From Spartobacteria bacterium (GTDB lineage: Bacteria; Verrucomicrobiota; Verrucomicrobiia; Chthoniobacterales; Chthoniobacteraceae), in assembly GCA_025350985.1 (NCBI GenBank), contig JANXWU010000478.1, positions 1 through 5,104 of the forward strand: 5,104 bases of DNA, in the 5' to 3' direction. A program made the translations under genes and the position numbers. This document shows, piece after piece, positions 1 to 5,104 of the stretch (position 1 is the first letter of the stretch; each line of letters opens with the position of its first letter). The notes below the pieces were generated by a model that was not told the DNA's origin, searched no databases, and saw only the letters and a list, made by a program, of their open reading frames with translations.

Positions 1-2098
1 TCTGCTGGCGCGTTCCATCACGCTGGGGATTCTGGTTTTCCTCGCGGCCAGACCGGTGTGGGTGAGCGTGGATCGGGAGGAAAACCGGCGTGGCATCGTG
101 CTGCTGTGCGACAAAAGCGAGAGCATGGCGTTGCCGGAGGATGGCGTGACGCGTTACGCGCAGTTGCTAAAACTGGTCGGTGAAAAACTCGCGCCGGCGC
201 TCAATCGCGAGCACATCAAGATCGAGCCGTTTCTGTTTGGCAGGGATGCGGAATCGACGAATGCCGAGGCCTTGGCGAAGGCAAAACCGGACGCGGCGGG
301 AACTGATCTCGGCGCGGCGATTGCCCGCGCGCTGGCCGCGACCGTCGAGCCGCCGCTCGCGGTGATCGCGCTCACGGACGGTGTCGCCAATGCGAACGCG
401 CAGAACAGCGCCGCGCTGGCGGGACTGCTCGAAAACGGCGTGCCGTTTATTGGCATCGGCTTCGGACGCGACTCGGAAATCAGCAGCATCTCGCTGCGCA
501 ATGTCAGCGCTCCCGACACGGCGTCGCCGAAGCAAAACTTTCGCGTCAGCGCACAAATGCAAGCGGTCGCGACGGGAGAAATTCCCGCGTGCGACCTCCT
601 GCTTTTGCGGGACGGAAAAATCGCGCAAACGCGGAAGATGGCGGCCACGCGCGGTTCCCGCTTGTGGACAGAAAGTTTCGTCGTCAATGAAGAAGCGGAG
701 GGCGCGCACACCTACACCGTGCAGTTGCAGCCGCCCGCGAGCGACGCGATCAAATGCGCGAACAAATCGGGCACGGCGCAGGTGCGGATCACGAAGGAAA
801 GCGAGATGCGCATCCTGTTTGTGCAGGGGCAACTGACGTGGGATTTCAAATTCATCGGACGCGCGCTGGCCGGTGATCCGTCGTTGAAAGTGACGGGGTT
901 AAGCCGAACCTCGACGAAATCTTTTTTCCGCCAGAACGTCGAAGGCCCCGGCGAACTGGCGGAGGGTTTTCCCACGTCGCTCGATCAGCTTCGACCGTAT
1001 CGCGTGATCGTCGTGTCGAGCTTAAAAGCGAGCGATCTCACGGCGGCGCAGCAGGAATTGGTCGCGCGTTTTTGCCGTGAACTCGGCGGCGGCGTGCTGC
1101 TCGCGGGCGGTCCGGCGACGTTTGACGGTTCATGGCAGGGGAGCAAACTGGAACAACTTTTGCCGGTGACTTTTGACAGCAGCCGAGGCGTGCTCGGCCT
1201 CGACAAACCGTTTCACGTCCGCCTCACGGACGACGCGTTTCGCAGTCCGATTTTTCAGATTGGAGACGAGGCCGCGAATCGCGGGGCGTGGGATAAACTG
1301 CCGGCCTTCGCACAGTACGGGCGCGTGCTCGAGGCAAAGGCGGGCGCGGTCGTGTGGGCGCGGCATCCCGCCGACGACGGGCCGAAAGGAAAGCGCATTT
1401 TGATGGCGGCGCAGCGTTACGGCGCGGGATTGGCGGCGGTGATTTGCATCGAAAGTTTTTGGCGCTGGCGGCTGGCGAAGGACGCGAACACGCAGCAATT
1501 CGATCGTTTTTGGCAGCAGCTTTTTCGTTACCTCGGACAATCGGGACGGGAGAATGTGTCGCTGTATTTCTCGGATGAAGAACTGCGTCTGCACAGCGAC
1601 GTGCATCTCGTCATCGAGCGCCAACCGGAGGCCGATGCGTCCCTCGCGCAGGCGGCCAATTACAAAGTGGTCGTGACTGATCCGGCGGGAAAAACCGTGC
1701 TGGAACAAAAGGCCGAGCTGCTGCCTTCGCGCCCATTGCGGCTGGCGTTTCGCGCGGAGACGCCGGGCGTTTATCTGGCGATGGTGCAGAACGCGACGGG
1801 GGCGCAAGTGGCGTCGCGCACGGTCGATTTGGAAGACGTGAATGTCGAGATCGAGAAGACGGCGCGCGACATGGAAAACCTGCGGCAGTGGGCGAGTCTC
1901 ACGCACGGCTTCGCCTGGCGCGCGGAGGATTGCCGCAGTGGCGAGGAGTTGCTGCGGCAGATCAAACAAACCATCGAACTCGCGCAAGCGACGCGCCGTC
2001 GGGTGGTGCCCGCAGGCATGAGCGCGTGGGTGATGCTGGCGCTGTTGCTCGCGCTGGCCAGCGAGTGGATGTTGCGGAGGCGATGGGAATTGCGATGA
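1..2098 (+). CDS. VWA-domain membrane protein with degenerate GATase-like domain (5' partial)
   Basis: A large envelope protein whose 5' end is outside the window. The frame is open from base 2, so the GTG at 56 is only an internal Val; the 18 residues before it form a hydrophobic membrane segment (LLARSITLGILVFLAARPVW). Residues are numbered here with the codon at 56 as 1. A VWA domain follows (about 13-140) with an intact metal-binding MIDAS set: Asp19-x-Ser21-x-Ser23, Thr83 and Asp108 (ALTDG). A beta-rich linker spans about 150-248. A class-I glutamine-amidotransferase-like fold covers about 251-495; the elbow reads LLAGGPATF with no nucleophile Cys, so it is probably non-enzymatic. The block IESFWRWRLA...FWQQLFRYL is typical of this family. 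An Ig-like region (about 499-590) and a C-terminal membrane helix (about 655-671) with an Arg-rich tail finish the protein. Family members sit in MoxR/DUF58/VWA clusters and their function is unknown. A binding or scaffold role is inference. Confidence 0.88.
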   Translation, partial: LLARSITLGILVFLAARPVWVSVDREENRRGIVLLCDKSESMALPEDGVTRYAQLLKLVGEKLAPALNREHIKIEPFLFGRDAESTNAEALAKAKPDAAGTDLGAAIARALAATVEPPLAVIALTDGVANANAQNSAALAGLLENGVPFIGIGFGRDSEISSISLRNVSAPDTASPKQNFRVSAQMQAVATGEIPACDLLLLRDGKIAQTRKMAATRGSRLWTESFVVNEEAEGAHTYTVQLQPPASDAIKCANKSGTAQVRITKESEMRILFVQGQLTWDFKFIGRALAGDPSLKVTGLSRTSTKSFFRQNVEGPGELAEGFPTSLDQLRPYRVIVVSSLKASDLTAAQQELVARFCRELGGGVLLAGGPATFDGSWQGSKLEQLLPVTFDSSRGVLGLDKPFHVRLTDDAFRSPIFQIGDEAANRGAWDKLPAFAQYGRVLEAKAGAVVWARHPADDGPKGKRILMAAQRYGAGLAAVICIESFWRWRLAKDANTQQFDRFWQQLFRYLGQSGRENVSLYFSDEELRLHSDVHLVIERQPEADASLAQAANYKVVVTDPAGKTVLEQKAELLPSRPLRLAFRAETPGVYLAMVQNATGAQVASRTVDLEDVNVEIEKTARDMENLRQWASLTHGFAWRAEDCRSGEELLRQIKQTIELAQATRRRVVPAGMSAWVMLALLLALASEWMLRRRWELR

Positions 2099-2124
2099 GT
2101 GGCTTCGTCACCAAGTTCCAATGA
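2095..2124 (+). other. Possible 9-codon coupling mini-ORF
   Basis: The reading frame MSGFVTKFQ starts at an ATG that overlaps the TGA stop of the upstream VWA gene (ATGA at 2095-2098). It ends at a TGA that overlaps the ATG of the DUF4159 gene (ATGA at 2121-2124). An in-frame ATG at 2083 would lengthen it to 13 codons. A GGAGG lies at 2076-2080, 14 bases before the 2095 ATG, which is longer than ideal. The 22 bases before the DUF4159 start hold no purine-rich ribosome site, so re-initiation through this small frame could carry ribosomes across the junction. The overlaps are directly visible; a coupling role is inference, and chance is quite possible. Confidence 0.25.
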
Positions 2125-2783
2125 AAAAACTCGCGCTGCTTTTTCTCTTCTGCGCCGCAGTCACGACCGAGTCGTGGGCGGCGACGGATGACCTCGCGAC
2201 ATTTTTTGTCGGGCGTCTGAAGTTCAGCAATAACGAGGGCAACGATTGCGGCGACATCGGGAAGGATTTGATCACTCTGGTCTCGCGCGCCTCGACGATC
2301 CAAGTGCGCGAACAGAAGCCGGTGAAGCTCGCGGACGCCGCGCTTTATGAGACGCCGTTTGTGTTCATGAACGGGCACAACGACTTCGTGCTCACGGATG
2401 CGGAGCTGGAAAATCTGCGCGTCTATCTCGCGCACGGCGGATTTGTCTTTAGCTCAGGCTGCTGCACCAATCCGGCTTTTCCGGCGGCGTGGCGTCGCGA
2501 GTTCAGCCGTCTTTTTCCCGGCGAAAAAGTGAAGCCGATTCCGTACGACCATTTGATCTATCGGTCGTTTTACAAAATCCCCAGCCTCAAGGCGCTGGGC
2601 AATGGCAAGGAAGTCCACATCGAGGGATTATTTTACCACGAGCAACTGGTGGGCGCGCTGGTCGAGGAAGGGCTTTGCTGCTCGTTTGCGATGAATAACA
2701 ACTGCAACAAAGGGCAGGGAATCAGCCCCGAGGATGGGAAAAAAATCGCGCTGAATATCGCGGTTTACGCGCTGACGCACTGA
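2121..2783 (+). CDS. Exported DUF4159-domain protein
   Basis: A 220-residue protein beginning with a clear signal peptide (MKKLALLFLFCAAVTTESWA, probable cleavage after Ala20), so it is exported. The mature part fits DUF4159: RLKF at 32-35, a PFVFMNGHNDF block at 79-89, the helix ELENLRVYLAHGGFVFSSG at 95-113, then the FP...PYDHLIYRSFY region at about 132-151 and a closing ALNIAVYALTH. DUF4159 proteins are often encoded beside VWA/GATase-like membrane proteins, as here. Their biochemical role is not established. The mature chain has six cysteines (43, 114, 115, 186, 187, 195), including two CC pairs, which suggests disulfides or metal binding after export; that is inference. The ATG at 2121 is chosen because it gives the signal peptide directly. 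No Shine-Dalgarno site is seen, so translation may depend on the upstream gene. Confidence 0.85.
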   Translation: MKKLALLFLFCAAVTTESWAATDDLATFFVGRLKFSNNEGNDCGDIGKDLITLVSRASTIQVREQKPVKLADAALYETPFVFMNGHNDFVLTDAELENLRVYLAHGGFVFSSGCCTNPAFPAAWRREFSRLFPGEKVKPIPYDHLIYRSFYKIPSLKALGNGKEVHIEGLFYHEQLVGALVEEGLCCSFAMNNNCNKGQGISPEDGKKIALNIAVYALTH

Positions 2784-2810
2784 GGGATTGCGGTTCAATA
2801 AAGAGTGCAA

Positions 2811-2866
2811 ATAAGCGCGTGTCCTTTTGACGGAAGCGCAGCGGAGGGGGGATTCCGATCAATCTC
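2811..2866 (+). repeat. Dispersed intergenic repeat, copy A (left arm of inverted repeat)
   Basis: This segment begins ATAAGCGCGTGTC and ends AATCTC. Read in the opposite direction it resembles the segment at 2891-2955. Three blocks pair in colinear order: 2813-2820 with 2945-2952 (8 bp), 2835-2843 with 2915-2923 (AGCGCAGCG, 9 bp) and 2861-2866 with 2891-2896 (6 bp). The general pattern, GTCATTCTGAG-like start, Ser/Arg-codon-like GCGCAGCG middle and AATCTC end, recalls short repeats scattered through many GC-rich bacterial genomes. It lies just after the DUF4159 stop. Acting as part of a terminator for the two convergent genes is plausible but unproven; no T-run follows. Confidence 0.5.
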
Positions 2867-2874
2867 GACGCGTC
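2867..2874. repeat. Perfect 8-bp palindrome GACGCGTC at the centre of the inverted repeat
   Basis: GACGCGTC is self-complementary and lies in the loop between the two arms of the long inverted repeat, immediately followed by a CTTC-A-GAAG inverted repeat at 2877-2885. This is consistent with a folded structure in the convergent intergenic region. An 8-bp palindrome can also occur by chance in GC-rich DNA. Confidence 0.35.
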
Positions 2875-2890
2875 GCCTTCAGAAGATCAT

Positions 2891-2955
2891 GAGATTCTTC
2901 GACTTCGTTCCTGTCGCTGCGCTCCATCCACTTCGCTCAGAATGACGCGCTTTAT
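2891..2955 (-). repeat. Dispersed intergenic repeat, copy B (right arm of inverted repeat)
   Basis: On the minus strand this reads GCGCGTCATTCTGAGCGAAG, continues through a GCGCAGCG core, and ends GAATCTC. It pairs with copy A across a loop of about 24 bases, and the outer edge runs into the stop codon of the SGNH hydrolase gene at 2952-2954. It shares the 11-mer GTCATTCTGAG (here at 2936-2946, minus strand) with the copy at 3757-3767. Compared with copy A it is longer in the middle, which suggests that the two are diverged or variable-length members of one family rather than a fresh duplication. Confidence 0.55.
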
Positions 2956-3719
2956 TTCTTCGCCTCGACAGGCTTGACCGCGACCTTTTCCCATTCCGCG
3001 TGAGCCTTGGCGAGTTGCGCGTCGTCGAGTCCGAATGCCTTGAGAATCCCCGTCGCCATCATTTTGTCACCAGCCGGATTCATGTGAACGCCATCGACCG
3101 TGAGTGCTTTGCCGGGTTTCTCCGGCTTGTCGATTTTCTTCAACGCGGCCTGCATGTCGGCGTTGAGATCGGCGAGCAGAAGTTTTTTCTCCTTCGCCAC
3201 TGCGCGCAGGAAATCGTTGTACTCGGCGAGCTTTTGGTTCTCCGCGTTGGCCGCGTCTTCCTTGATCATCGTCGAGGTGAGGATCATCACCTTCACCCCG
3301 GCCGCGTGCGACTTGTCGATGATCTCGGTGATGTTCTTTTTGTATTCGTCGAGCGGCACGCCTTTCGCGCCGTGCCAAACGTCATTGACGCCGCAACTCA
3401 ACGTCATCCAATTCGGCTTTTTGCTGAGGACATCCTTGTCGAGGCGCGCGAGCATTTGGTTTGATTTGTGGCCGCTGATGCCGGCGGGAATCGGTTCCAC
3501 TTTGACCCCGTTCGCGTCGAGTCCCGCGACAACCAATTTCACGTAGCCGGCGGGATGTCCCCAGCCTTGTTGCGTGATGGAGTCACCCATAAAGGCGAGC
3601 TTTTGGCCGTTTTGAATCGCGATCGTTCCGGCGCGAGCGGGCGAGGAAAAAGTGGACATCGCGGTCACGGCGAGGGCGGCGGCAAGACGGAAGTTTTGGG
3701 CGGGCGAGGGGAGTTTCAT
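2952..3719 (-). CDS. Secreted SGNH/GDSL-family hydrolase (lipase/esterase-like)
   Basis: A 255-residue exported esterase-type enzyme. The ATG at 3719 is chosen because it yields a signal peptide (MKLPSPAQNFRLAAALAVTA, then MSTFSSPARA, probable cleavage after Ala30). A start further out at 3806 would put a dispersed repeat in the coding region and bury the signal peptide. All four SGNH blocks are present. Block I is FMGDSIT with nucleophile Ser47, block II has Gly83 (ISGHKSN), block III has Gly110-x-Asn112 (SCGVND), and block V is Asp209-x-x-His212 (DGVHMN). The catalytic set Ser47/Asp209/His212 with oxyanion-hole Gly83 and Asn112 is therefore complete. The family removes ester or acetyl groups from lipids, polysaccharides or small esters; the substrate cannot be told here. 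The C-terminus is Lys-rich (VKPVEAKK). No obvious Shine-Dalgarno site precedes the start. It is convergent with the DUF4159 gene. Confidence 0.88.
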   Translation of the reverse strand: MKLPSPAQNFRLAAALAVTAMSTFSSPARAGTIAIQNGQKLAFMGDSITQQGWGHPAGYVKLVVAGLDANGVKVEPIPAGISGHKSNQMLARLDKDVLSKKPNWMTLSCGVNDVWHGAKGVPLDEYKKNITEIIDKSHAAGVKVMILTSTMIKEDAANAENQKLAEYNDFLRAVAKEKKLLLADLNADMQAALKKIDKPEKPGKALTVDGVHMNPAGDKMMATGILKAFGLDDAQLAKAHAEWEKVAVKPVEAKK

Positions 3720-3756
3720 GGCGGACGTTTTATCGGATGCGCGACGCTGGGACAAT

Positions 3757-3787
3757 GTCATTCTGAGTGCGGAGAAGAGTCGAGGGC
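3757..3787 (+). repeat. Dispersed intergenic repeat, copy C
   Basis: This segment starts with GTCATTCTGAG (3757-3767), identical to the 11-mer on the minus strand at 2936-2946, and continues into purine-rich sequence that no longer matches closely. It lies in the 97-bp gap between the M28-type gene and the SGNH gene, so the SGNH gene is bracketed by inverted copies. An imperfect stem is also possible nearby: 3749-3757 can pair with CATGTCCC at 3804-3811 with one bulged A, but the loop of about 46 bases makes a terminator unlikely. Confidence 0.45.
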
Positions 3788-3816
3788 GCGAGAAGGACGA
3801 GGGCATGTCCCCGCCC

Positions 3817-4836
3817 TTATTTCGCGAGCGCCTGCCGCAGGTCGAACAGCGTCACTGCGCCGATGATGCCAAGGCTTTCGGCGCTCAGTTTGTCGAGCGT
3901 GTCGTCGGCGGTGTGCCAGTAGTCGAAGCGGAAGTCGATGAGGTCGATGGACGGGATGCCCGCTCCGTTCAACGGCGCGTGATCATCGAGCACCGGGCGG
4001 TCGAAGTAGGTGAAACGGGCGCGCACACCGAGAGCATCCGCCGCCGCGAAAATGCCCCGCGCCAAATCCGCGGAGGTGTCGGGCGGCAGCGTGATGGTCA
4101 GATTCTTGTCGCCGATCATGTCCCAGACGATGCCGATTTTGAACTGCGGCGCGCGCCTGCCTTCGCGCAAAGTCCCCGCGTAATGGCGGCTGCCGTAGAG
4201 GCCGTCGGTTTCGGAAAATTGCGACACGGCTTCCTCGCCATCGAAAAAAACCAGTTCGACGCGACTCGCCAGCGCGGGGTCCAGCGCGAGCACCCGTGCG
4301 AGTTCGAGCAGCGCGCCGGTGCTGGAGCCGCCGTCGTTCGCGCCGAGAAATTTAATCGTGCTGAAAAGTTTCGTGTCGAAGTGCGAGCCGACGATGGCCT
4401 GCTGCGTCCTCGCGCTGCCACCGAAACGCGCGACGAGATTTACGAACTCCACTTCACCGCGCGGCGTCTTGTCTTTGAAAGCATCGCGCGTCACCTGCCA
4501 ACCCGACGCGGCCAGCGTTTCCGTGAGGTATTTTCGCGTTTGCTCAAGCTCCGCGGAACCGGAGGGTCGCGGCCCAAACTCGATGAGCTTCCGGACGTGA
4601 GCGAGCGCGTTTTCGCCGGAGAATTGCTTCCAAATCTCCGGAACTGGTGTCGGCGACGGCGTGGCTTTTGAGGTTGAACCGAACCACGGTTTCGGTTTCG
4701 GAGTTTCGACCGGCACGGCTTCCGGTGAGGAGGAACTTTCAGGAGTGCTGGGGGCAACCGGCTCCGGTTTGCAACCCGCGCAAAAAAGTGCGCCTAAAAG
4801 CAGCAGCGCGCAAAATCGACAATCGAGGATCGACAA
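3817..4836 (-). CDS. M28-family lipoprotein, glutaminyl-cyclase-like
   Basis: A 339-residue exported zinc-enzyme-fold protein. It starts with TTG at 4836: the frame is closed upstream by a stop, and AGGGG lies 7 bases before it. The N-terminus is a lipoprotein-type signal (hydrophobic core LLLLGALF, then CAGC with Cys22 the likely lipidated residue; Cys rather than Leu at -3 is unusual). A Pro/Ser/Thr-rich linker (about 23-66) precedes the catalytic domain. Metal and catalytic residues of the M28 fold are visible: His152 and Asp154 (GSHFDTK), Asp168 (GANDGG), Glu201-Glu202 (FFDGEEA), Asp239 (WDMIGD) and His308 (YWHTADD). The FFDGEEA block with a following LYGSRH, and DDHAPLN...WHTADD, resemble glutaminyl-peptide cyclotransferases more than typical aminopeptidases. 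It could therefore make N-terminal pyroglutamate, or be an aminopeptidase; the fold alone does not decide. It follows parB by 12 bp. Confidence 0.87.
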   Translation of the reverse strand: MSILDCRFCALLLLGALFCAGCKPEPVAPSTPESSSSPEAVPVETPKPKPWFGSTSKATPSPTPVPEIWKQFSGENALAHVRKLIEFGPRPSGSAELEQTRKYLTETLAASGWQVTRDAFKDKTPRGEVEFVNLVARFGGSARTQQAIVGSHFDTKLFSTIKFLGANDGGSSTGALLELARVLALDPALASRVELVFFDGEEAVSQFSETDGLYGSRHYAGTLREGRRAPQFKIGIVWDMIGDKNLTITLPPDTSADLARGIFAAADALGVRARFTYFDRPVLDDHAPLNGAGIPSIDLIDFRFDYWHTADDTLDKLSAESLGIIGAVTLFDLRQALAK

Positions 4837-4839
4837 TCG
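4815..4839. repeat. Tandem 11-mer ATCGACAATCG (two copies, period 14)
   Basis: ATCGACAATCG occurs at 4815-4825 and again at 4829-4839, separated by AGG. Each unit contains TCGA-CAA-TCG(A), a small inverted repeat. The pair covers the start codon and first eight codons of the M28-type gene, reading TTG TCG ATC CTC GAT TGT CGA TTT on the minus strand. This appears to be a short repeat that has entered the gene start rather than conserved protein sequence. Confidence 0.65.
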
Positions 4840-4843
4840 GAAA

Positions 4844-4849
4844 CCCCTC
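4844..4849 (-). promoter_or_regulatory. Ribosome binding site of the M28-type gene
   Basis: On the minus strand GAGGGG begins in the last base of the parB TAG stop and ends 7 bases before the TTG start at 4836. It supports this non-ATG start and implies that the gene is translated from the parB message, with ribosomes terminating right at the site. Confidence 0.6.
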
Positions 4850-5104
4850 TACGTTTCTTCCATCGGCAGTCCGAGCACGCCCAGGATGCGCTGCAAGTCA
4901 TCGTTGCCGTAGTATTCGATTTCGATGCTCCCGCGCTTGTCGCTGTGACGCAAGGCGACGTGGGTGGCAAGGTGCTGTTGCAACCGATTCTGCAGATTTT
5001 GAAACGTCGGGGTCAGCCGGCTCGAACCGCCGTCGGATGGCTTCCGCCCCGCGCGCGTGATGCCCGCATGGCTGAGGTGCGCGGCGACGATTTTTTCCGC
5101 GGCG
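4849..5104 (-). CDS. parB: Chromosome-partitioning protein ParB, C-terminal part (5' partial)
   Basis: The last 84 residues of ParB, entering from the right edge without a start codon and ending in TAG at 4849-4851. ParB is the CTP-dependent DNA-sliding clamp that loads at parS and works with ParA in chromosome segregation. In the visible part, residues 1-14 (AAEKIVAAHLSHAG) match the end of the helix-turn-helix domain, where ParB usually has AEKI...GLSVR. Residues 15-36 are a variable linker. Residues 37-79 are the C-terminal dimerization domain, with the characteristic IEIEYYGNDDLQRIL (60-74) after LQQHLATHVALRH. The CTP-binding and parS-recognition parts lie outside the window. parA would be expected upstream, beyond the right edge. 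No TGTTTCACGTGAAACA-type parS site is seen in the window. Confidence 0.88.
   Translation of the reverse strand, partial: AAEKIVAAHLSHAGITRAGRKPSDGGSSRLTPTFQNLQNRLQQHLATHVALRHSDKRGSIEIEYYGNDDLQRILGVLGLPMEET

Noticed and set aside
56..58. GTG at 56 as the true start of the VWA protein.
   Set aside because: The frame stays open to the window edge and encodes a membrane helix just upstream. Starting at 56 would remove it, and no ribosome site precedes it.
1130..1987. A 285-codon minus-strand open frame inside the VWA gene.
   Set aside because: It is Arg/His/Leu-rich with no family motif, and lies fully opposite the well-supported VWA/GATase-like protein.
2784..2951. A CRISPR array or tRNA in the convergent gap.
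   Set aside because: There are no regularly spaced direct repeats and no cloverleaf or CCA-type end. The repetition is inverted and imperfect.
3720..3806. A 29-residue N-terminal extension of the SGNH hydrolase starting at 3806.
   Set aside because: The extension would be translated from the dispersed repeat and would place the signal peptide about 30 residues inside the protein. The ATG at 3719 gives a normal signal peptide.
3652..4671. A 339-codon plus-strand open frame antisense to the M28-type gene.
   Set aside because: It is a shadow frame caused by the GC-rich codon use of the real gene. It has no recognisable domain, is rich in Arg/Glu/Ala, and also crosses the repeat and the SGNH gene start.
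4815..4839. A parS-type or DnaA-box cluster next to parB.
   Set aside because: ATCGACAATCG resembles neither the parS consensus (TGTTTCACGTGAAACA) nor the DnaA box (TTATNCACA).

Overview
The window is GC-rich, protein-dense bacterial chromosome. It suggests a member of the Planctomycetota-Verrucomicrobiota-Chlamydiota group, most likely Verrucomicrobiota. The reasons are a von Willebrand A (VWA) / degenerate glutamine-amidotransferase membrane protein followed by an exported DUF4159 protein, a secreted single-domain SGNH hydrolase, and short dispersed repeats between genes. The taxonomic call is inference from gene content; no rRNA or other phylogenetic marker is present.

Layout. Positions 1-2783 hold two co-directional plus-strand genes: a VWA / GATase-like membrane protein whose 5' end lies outside the window, then a DUF4159 protein with a signal peptide. 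They are 22 bp apart, with no clear Shine-Dalgarno site before the second. An out-of-frame 9-codon reading frame overlaps the stop of the first and the start of the second by ATGA on each side. Positions 2784-2951 are a convergent intergenic region that is mostly one long imperfect inverted repeat. Positions 2952-5104 hold three minus-strand genes. In order of transcription these are the C-terminal end of parB (entering from the right edge), a lipoprotein of the M28 / glutaminyl-cyclase fold starting 12 bp after the parB stop, and, after a 97-bp gap with another copy of the dispersed repeat, a secreted SGNH (GDSL-like) hydrolase.

How the genes fit together. The VWA and DUF4159 genes look like the distal end of the common MoxR-DUF58-VWA-DUF4159 cell-envelope cluster, whose exact function is unknown. 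On the other strand, parB (chromosome segregation) is tightly followed by an exported enzyme with no obvious link to segregation. The repeats are the most interesting non-coding content. One family occurs three times around the SGNH gene. A different tandem 11-mer sits on the start codon of the M28-type gene and encodes its first eight residues.

Nothing here amounts to a clearly new biological system. The observations worth a second look are the repeat-derived gene start, the glutaminyl-cyclase resemblance, the mini-ORF junction and the long inverted repeat.
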